Made by a program: the position numbers and the translations under genes. Shown here in pieces: positions 62,916 to 64,000 of a stretch of DNA of 64,000 nucleotides (positions are counted from its first letter, which is position 1; each line of letters begins with the position of its first letter). The stretch is from NCBI GenBank assembly GCA_900552145.1, contig URYW01000003.1, positions 1-64,000 on the forward strand, given 5' to 3'. A model generated the notes under the pieces. It was not told the DNA's origin, made no database searches, and saw only the letters and a list, made by a program, of their open reading frames with translations. The DNA is from an uncultured Collinsella sp. (GTDB lineage: Bacteria > Actinomycetota > Coriobacteriia > Coriobacteriales > Coriobacteriaceae).

Positions 62916-64000
62916 CTAGCGCTTACGGATACCCCAGACCAGGGCTCCGACGCCGGCCATGGCGATGACAAATGTCATAAGCAGAGCGGCGGCCTGCTGG
63001 TCACTCGTGGTGGGCAGGAAACCCTTGACCGTCTTGACGATATTCGTCACGGTCTTGGGCGTGCCGGGATCGGGCGTCGGCACGGGCGTCTCGGGCTTCT
63101 TGTACGTGTTGTTGAACACGATACCCTCGACGCTCTTGTCGCCCTTGGCAAAGGCGACGCTTGCCTTGAGGCTGCCCTCGCCGTCATCGACCACGTTGAC
63201 GGTCGCGGTAAAGACGGACTTGTCATAAGTCATACCGGTCTCGTCGCCCTTGACCTCGCTGATGGTGTAGACGTACGTTCCGGGCTCGTCGTACTCGAAC
63301 TTGTCGAAGTTGATCTTGCCGTCGGCATCGTTGGTGACGGTGGACTCGATGCCCTCGCCAACGAACTTAAAGCTGAACTCGTCCTTCTTGAGCTCGCGTC
63401 CCTCGAGCACCTTGATGGCGCCGATGGAGACTTGGGTGGGCATGGCGTGATACTTGTTGGTAAAACCAGCCGACTCGGTGGTTCCCTCGAGCTTGTGCGC
63501 CGCGGTCAGCGTGCCATCACCATTGTCGGAGACGGTGGTCACGACGGTGTAGGTCGTGCCGTCATAGGTGACGCCCTTGTACAGGCCGAGCGCGTTGGGG
63601 CAAGCCTCGCGCAGCGTGTACGTGTGCGTGCCGGGCGCCTCGTAGCGAATCGGGCTCAGCGTCACGGTGCCGTTAGCGTCGTTGGTGCCGTTAGCGACAA
63701 CCACGTCGTCCTCGAGCAGCTCAAACGTGAACTCGCCGGCTGCAAGGTCGCGGCCGGTCAGACGCTTGACCGTCTTGACCTGATCGGTCACGGAAGAATC
63801 GGTGGGCGTCACGCCATAGGTGTTGGTGAACGTGAAGGCCGCACCGTCATCGCCGTCGCGCACGACGCTCAGATGTCCGGCACCATCGTCAGTCACGGTG
63901 TAGGAAACCTTGCGCGTGGCGTTGGCGTCGTTGGTCACGCCAGGGGCGCTACCGGACTCGGTCACCGTGTAGGCAAAGGTGTGCGAGCGCGGGGCGGTGG
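62916..64000 (-). CDS. Spy0128/FctA-type isopeptide pilin or adhesin, C-terminal part
   Basis: The gene runs off the window at 64000 (5' end missing); ~361 residues are seen. Two complete Spy0128-like Ig domains and part of a third, each ~110-120 aa: (VKTVKRLTGRDLAAGEFTFELL...; IGAIKVLEGRELKKDEFSFKFV...), with the Lys-Asn/Glu residues expected for intramolecular isopeptide bonds and repeated FTNTY/FTNKY/FNNTY ends. A Pro/Thr linker leads to a sorting signal LPTTSD (LPxTG-like with Ser in place of Gly), a membrane helix and RKR. It is therefore a wall-anchored surface protein or minor pilin. No sortase gene is in view. Confidence 0.9.
   Translation of the reverse strand, partial: TAPRSHTFAYTVTESGSAPGVTNDANATRKVSYTVTDDGAGHLSVVRDGDDGAAFTFTNTYGVTPTDSSVTDQVKTVKRLTGRDLAAGEFTFELLEDDVVVANGTNDANGTVTLSPIRYEAPGTHTYTLREACPNALGLYKGVTYDGTTYTVVTTVSDNGDGTLTAAHKLEGTTESAGFTNKYHAMPTQVSIGAIKVLEGRELKKDEFSFKFVGEGIESTVTNDADGKINFDKFEYDEPGTYVYTISEVKGDETGMTYDKSVFTATVNVVDDGEGSLKASVAFAKGDKSVEGIVFNNTYKKPETPVPTPDPGTPKTVTNIVKTVKGFLPTTSDQQAAALLMTFVIAMAGVGALVWGIRKR

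Overview
The window looks like chromosome of a Coriobacteriia gut bacterium, most likely Collinsella (C. aerofaciens-like). This rests on the high GC, the gene families present (HypF/C/D/E, membrane LuxR regulators, 6-phospho-beta-glucosidases with PTS, an NRAMP-related transporter beside an MgtE-like protein, Spy0128-type pilin) and the many palindromic intergenic repeats. It was identified by eye, without database searches. No rRNA, tRNA, CRISPR, transposase or integrase was seen.

Layout: 0-2 kb, a LytTR/GHKL two-component pair with a probable frameshift. 2-9.3 kb, an unknown gene, thioredoxin, NikR and hypFCDE (Ni-Fe hydrogenase maturation). 9.3-16.2 kb, a beta-glucoside PTS module (HPr, 6-phospho-beta-glucosidase, IIA, IIC, IIB and a divergent PRD regulator) lying between two copies of the last 57 bp of hypE. 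16.3-20.7 kb, a HAD phosphatase, a lipoprotein, PTS IIA(Glc), a decapitated SIS/RpiR gene and pyrE. 20.8-26.1 kb, a membrane LuxR regulator and a zinc-ribbon gene, each interrupted by one in-frame stop, then a zinc-ribbon membrane protein and an SPFH protein. 26.2-31.2 kb, a lipoprotein and a three-gene NarL-type sensory operon. 31.4-35.9 kb, a second 6-phospho-beta-glucosidase, a STAND/AAA-like ATPase between ~240 bp direct repeats, a DUF4867-like gene and luxS. 36-43.6 kb, nucleoside hydrolase and ribokinase, an OatA-like O-acetyltransferase, then an NRAMP-related transporter and an MgtE-like protein behind a structured leader. 43.9-53.2 kb, a NodB-like protein with degenerate metal ligands, PRC-barrel, YtxH, CphA-N-like, CorC/HlyC and TrhA genes, an alpha/beta hydrolase, a DUF362 ferredoxin and a methyltransferase. 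53.3-62.3 kb, a MacB/FtsX-type ABC pair, an ABC-2 exporter of three genes and a divergent NarL-type two-component system. 62.9-64 kb, the C-terminal end of a wall-anchored Spy0128/FctA-type pilin cut by the window edge.

Genes that appear to work together: NikR senses nickel beside the hyp operon. The PTS module imports and hydrolyses beta-glucosides under its own antiterminator-like regulator. The NRAMP-related and MgtE-like genes probably handle Mg2+/Mn2+. The 60.6-62.3 kb two-component system probably controls the divergent ABC-2 exporter.

The most interesting non-genic signals are: (1) two gene modules bounded by duplicated 3' ends of neighbouring genes (hypE and the DUF4867-like gene), like att-type cassette insertions without an integrase; (2) two copies of a ~100-nt structured element with a covarying closing stem downstream of a lipoprotein gene and pyrE; (3) a folded leader in front of the MgtE-like gene; (4) several families of short palindromic repeats. 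Four genes in the first 23.5 kb are disrupted.
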